Part shown: piece by piece, positions 62,995-64,000 of the stretch
Numbering within the stretch: position 1 is the first letter of the stretch
Layout: each line of letters starts with the position of its first letter
Origin: Roseomonas sp.
Lineage (GTDB): Bacteria > Pseudomonadota > Alphaproteobacteria > Acetobacterales > Acetobacteraceae
DNA length: 64,000 bases
Direction of reading: 5' to 3'
NCBI GenBank assembly: GCA_031180725.1
Contig: JAPSLO010000006.1
Coordinates: 1 to 64,000, forward strand
Made by a program: the position numbers and the translations under genes
The notes under the pieces: model-generated
Told to the model about the DNA's origin: nothing
Databases searched by the model: none
Seen by the model: only the letters and a program-made list of their open reading frames with translations

Positions 62995-63807
62995 TCAGTT
63001 CCTGCCGGCGCCGGGGACCAGGCCGCGCCCGAACAGAGTCGCCAGGCCGAGGCAGAAAGTCGCAAGCAGGATCTGCAGCACCGAGACCGCCGCGATGGTC
63101 GGATCGATCTCGAGCATGATGTTGTCGAACATCTTCTTGGGCAGCGTCATCGAGGCGCCGGAGAGAAACATCGCGATCACCAGCTCGTCGAAGGAGGTGA
63201 CGAAGGCGAGGAAGGCGGCGGAGATGAGGCTGGGGCGTAGCTGCGGAAGCGTGATGCGCCAGACCGCCACCGGCCAGGAGGCGCCAAGACCCATAGCCGC
63301 CTGTTCCTGCGCCTCATCGAAGGTGCGCAGGCCCGCGGAGACCAGGATGACCACGAAGGGCAGCGCCAGGATCGTGTGCGCCACTGCGATCCCATACCAC
63401 TCCCCGATCAGCTGCATACGCGCGAACAGGCTGTAGATGGCGATCGAGATGACGATGTTCGGCACGATGATCGGCGCGGCCACCAGCCGGTCCGCGATGC
63501 GCATTGCGCGCAGGCGGGAGCGCACCAACGCGAAGGAGAGTGGCACGCCGAGCCCCATGGAGAGCAGGGTGCAGAGCACCGCAACCTTGAAGCTCCGGAT
63601 CGTGGCCTCGATCCAGACGGGATCGTCGAGGTAGCGCTGGAACCACTGCCAGGAAAAGCCGGGCGGCGGAAACTGGAGGTACGAGGCCGAGGAGACCGAG
63701 ATCGGGAAGACCACCAGCAGCGGCAGCATCAAAAAGGCGAAGACCAAGCCGGCGAGGACGGTCAGCGCGATGCGCCCCGCCGATCCCCGGCGCCTAGCGC
63801 GCGGCAT
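62995..63807 (-). CDS. ABC transporter permease, PotC-like
   Basis: 270 residues from ATG 63807 (an in-frame start at 63843 overlaps the upstream gene further). Six membrane segments, e.g. IALTVLAGLVFAFLMLPLLV and IIVPNIVISIAIYSLFA, and the EAA loop QEQAAMGLGASWPVAVWRIT, where the ATPase docks. The type is that of spermidine/putrescine permeases. The start overlaps the stop of the upstream permease by 14 bases. Confidence 0.9.
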   Translation of the reverse strand: MPRARRRGSAGRIALTVLAGLVFAFLMLPLLVVFPISVSSASYLQFPPPGFSWQWFQRYLDDPVWIEATIRSFKVAVLCTLLSMGLGVPLSFALVRSRLRAMRIADRLVAAPIIVPNIVISIAIYSLFARMQLIGEWYGIAVAHTILALPFVVILVSAGLRTFDEAQEQAAMGLGASWPVAVWRITLPQLRPSLISAAFLAFVTSFDELVIAMFLSGASMTLPKKMFDNIMLEIDPTIAAVSVLQILLATFCLGLATLFGRGLVPGAGRN

Positions 63808-64000
63808 GGCCCTGCCCCCCGGTGAGGCGGCTGAGCGCCGCATAGATCACCAGCGTTGCCGCGAGCAGCACTGTCGCGAGCGCGGCGGCGAAGGGCCAGT
63901 CCAGGAATTCCCGCACCTGCTGCTCGATCAGCATGGCAATCATCATGACGTGGCCGCCGCCGAGCAGCGCCGGCGTGATGAAGAAGCCGAGCGTGATGAC
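63794..64000 (-). CDS. ABC transporter permease, PotB-like (partial)
   Basis: The last 68 residues of a permease that runs past the window edge. The end FFITPALLGGGHVMMIAMLI is the typical PotB tail and is followed by a final membrane segment AALATVLLAATLVIYAALSR. The protein start and the ATPase and binding-protein genes should lie to the right. Confidence 0.85.
   Translation of the reverse strand, partial: VITLGFFITPALLGGGHVMMIAMLIEQQVREFLDWPFAAALATVLLAATLVIYAALSRLTGGQGHAAR

Overview
The window looks like a chromosomal piece of a very GC-rich alphaproteobacterium, most likely an Acetobacteraceae member of the Roseomonas type. The grounds are the base composition, the chromosomal blocks rplM-rpsI-argC and alaC-like/hom/glpX/recJ, the glnB-glnA pair, a class I PHA synthase, and four orphan Bug/TctC-type periplasmic receptors, a family strongly expanded in Roseomonas and Bordetella-like bacteria. 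This assignment is an inference; no 16S gene is present.

Layout. 0.4-7.5 kb: an MFS exporter divergent from a LysR regulator, a nuclease-like SNase domain, a Bug receptor with an SMP-30 lactonase, and a TetR regulator divergent from a TauD-type dioxygenase. 7.8-16.1 kb: an accessory catabolic cluster with two Bug receptors, a tandem pair of metallo-beta-lactamase-fold proteins with degenerate metal motifs, an MhpR-like IclR regulator, a maleate-isomerase/Asp-Glu-racemase-like enzyme, an ACMSD-like amidohydrolase, a stand-alone Rieske protein coupled to an unknown 94-residue protein, and a deacetylase/allantoinase-like enzyme. 17-21.7 kb: a LysR regulator divergent from an acyl-CoA dehydrogenase, NDP-forming acyl-CoA synthetase and MmgE/PrpD operon with overlapping genes. 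21.8-24.1 kb: an orphan sugar-type binding protein and an SDR.

24.2-37.6 kb is more house-keeping: glnA and glnB (with candidate sigma-54 and sigma-70 promoters and a perfect palindrome), a PLP aminotransferase, a ThiS/MoaD-like protein next to a BNR-repeat protein, tRNA-His, an SDR lacking its Tyr/Lys pair, a membrane Zn-peptidase, aspartate dehydrogenase, a four-gene VOC/dehydratase/NAD-binding/M20 operon, then rplM and rpsI. 37.6-49.1 kb: argC, gamma carbonic anhydrase, three tandem paralogous lipoproteins, phaC, a proline-rich lipoprotein, an alaC-like aminotransferase, hom, glpX and recJ.

49.1-53.1 kb is an accessory DNA-repair island: a broken integrase fragment, a protein with two HARP-like repeats, a DHH-family phosphoesterase and a UvsE UV-damage endonuclease whose start overlaps the DHH stop. 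53.4-64 kb is transport and catabolism: two orphan ABC binding proteins, a serine hydrolase, a relic of a DppC/OppC permease, a MetE-like methyltransferase, another Bug receptor, a DAO-type amine oxidoreductase and a PotB/PotC-like permease pair cut by the window edge.

The most interesting candidates for an undescribed system are the repair island (incision by UvsE followed by resection by the DHH enzyme, plus a fork/ssDNA-binding-like protein), the Rieske/94-residue/amidohydrolase module, and the twin MBL-fold proteins.
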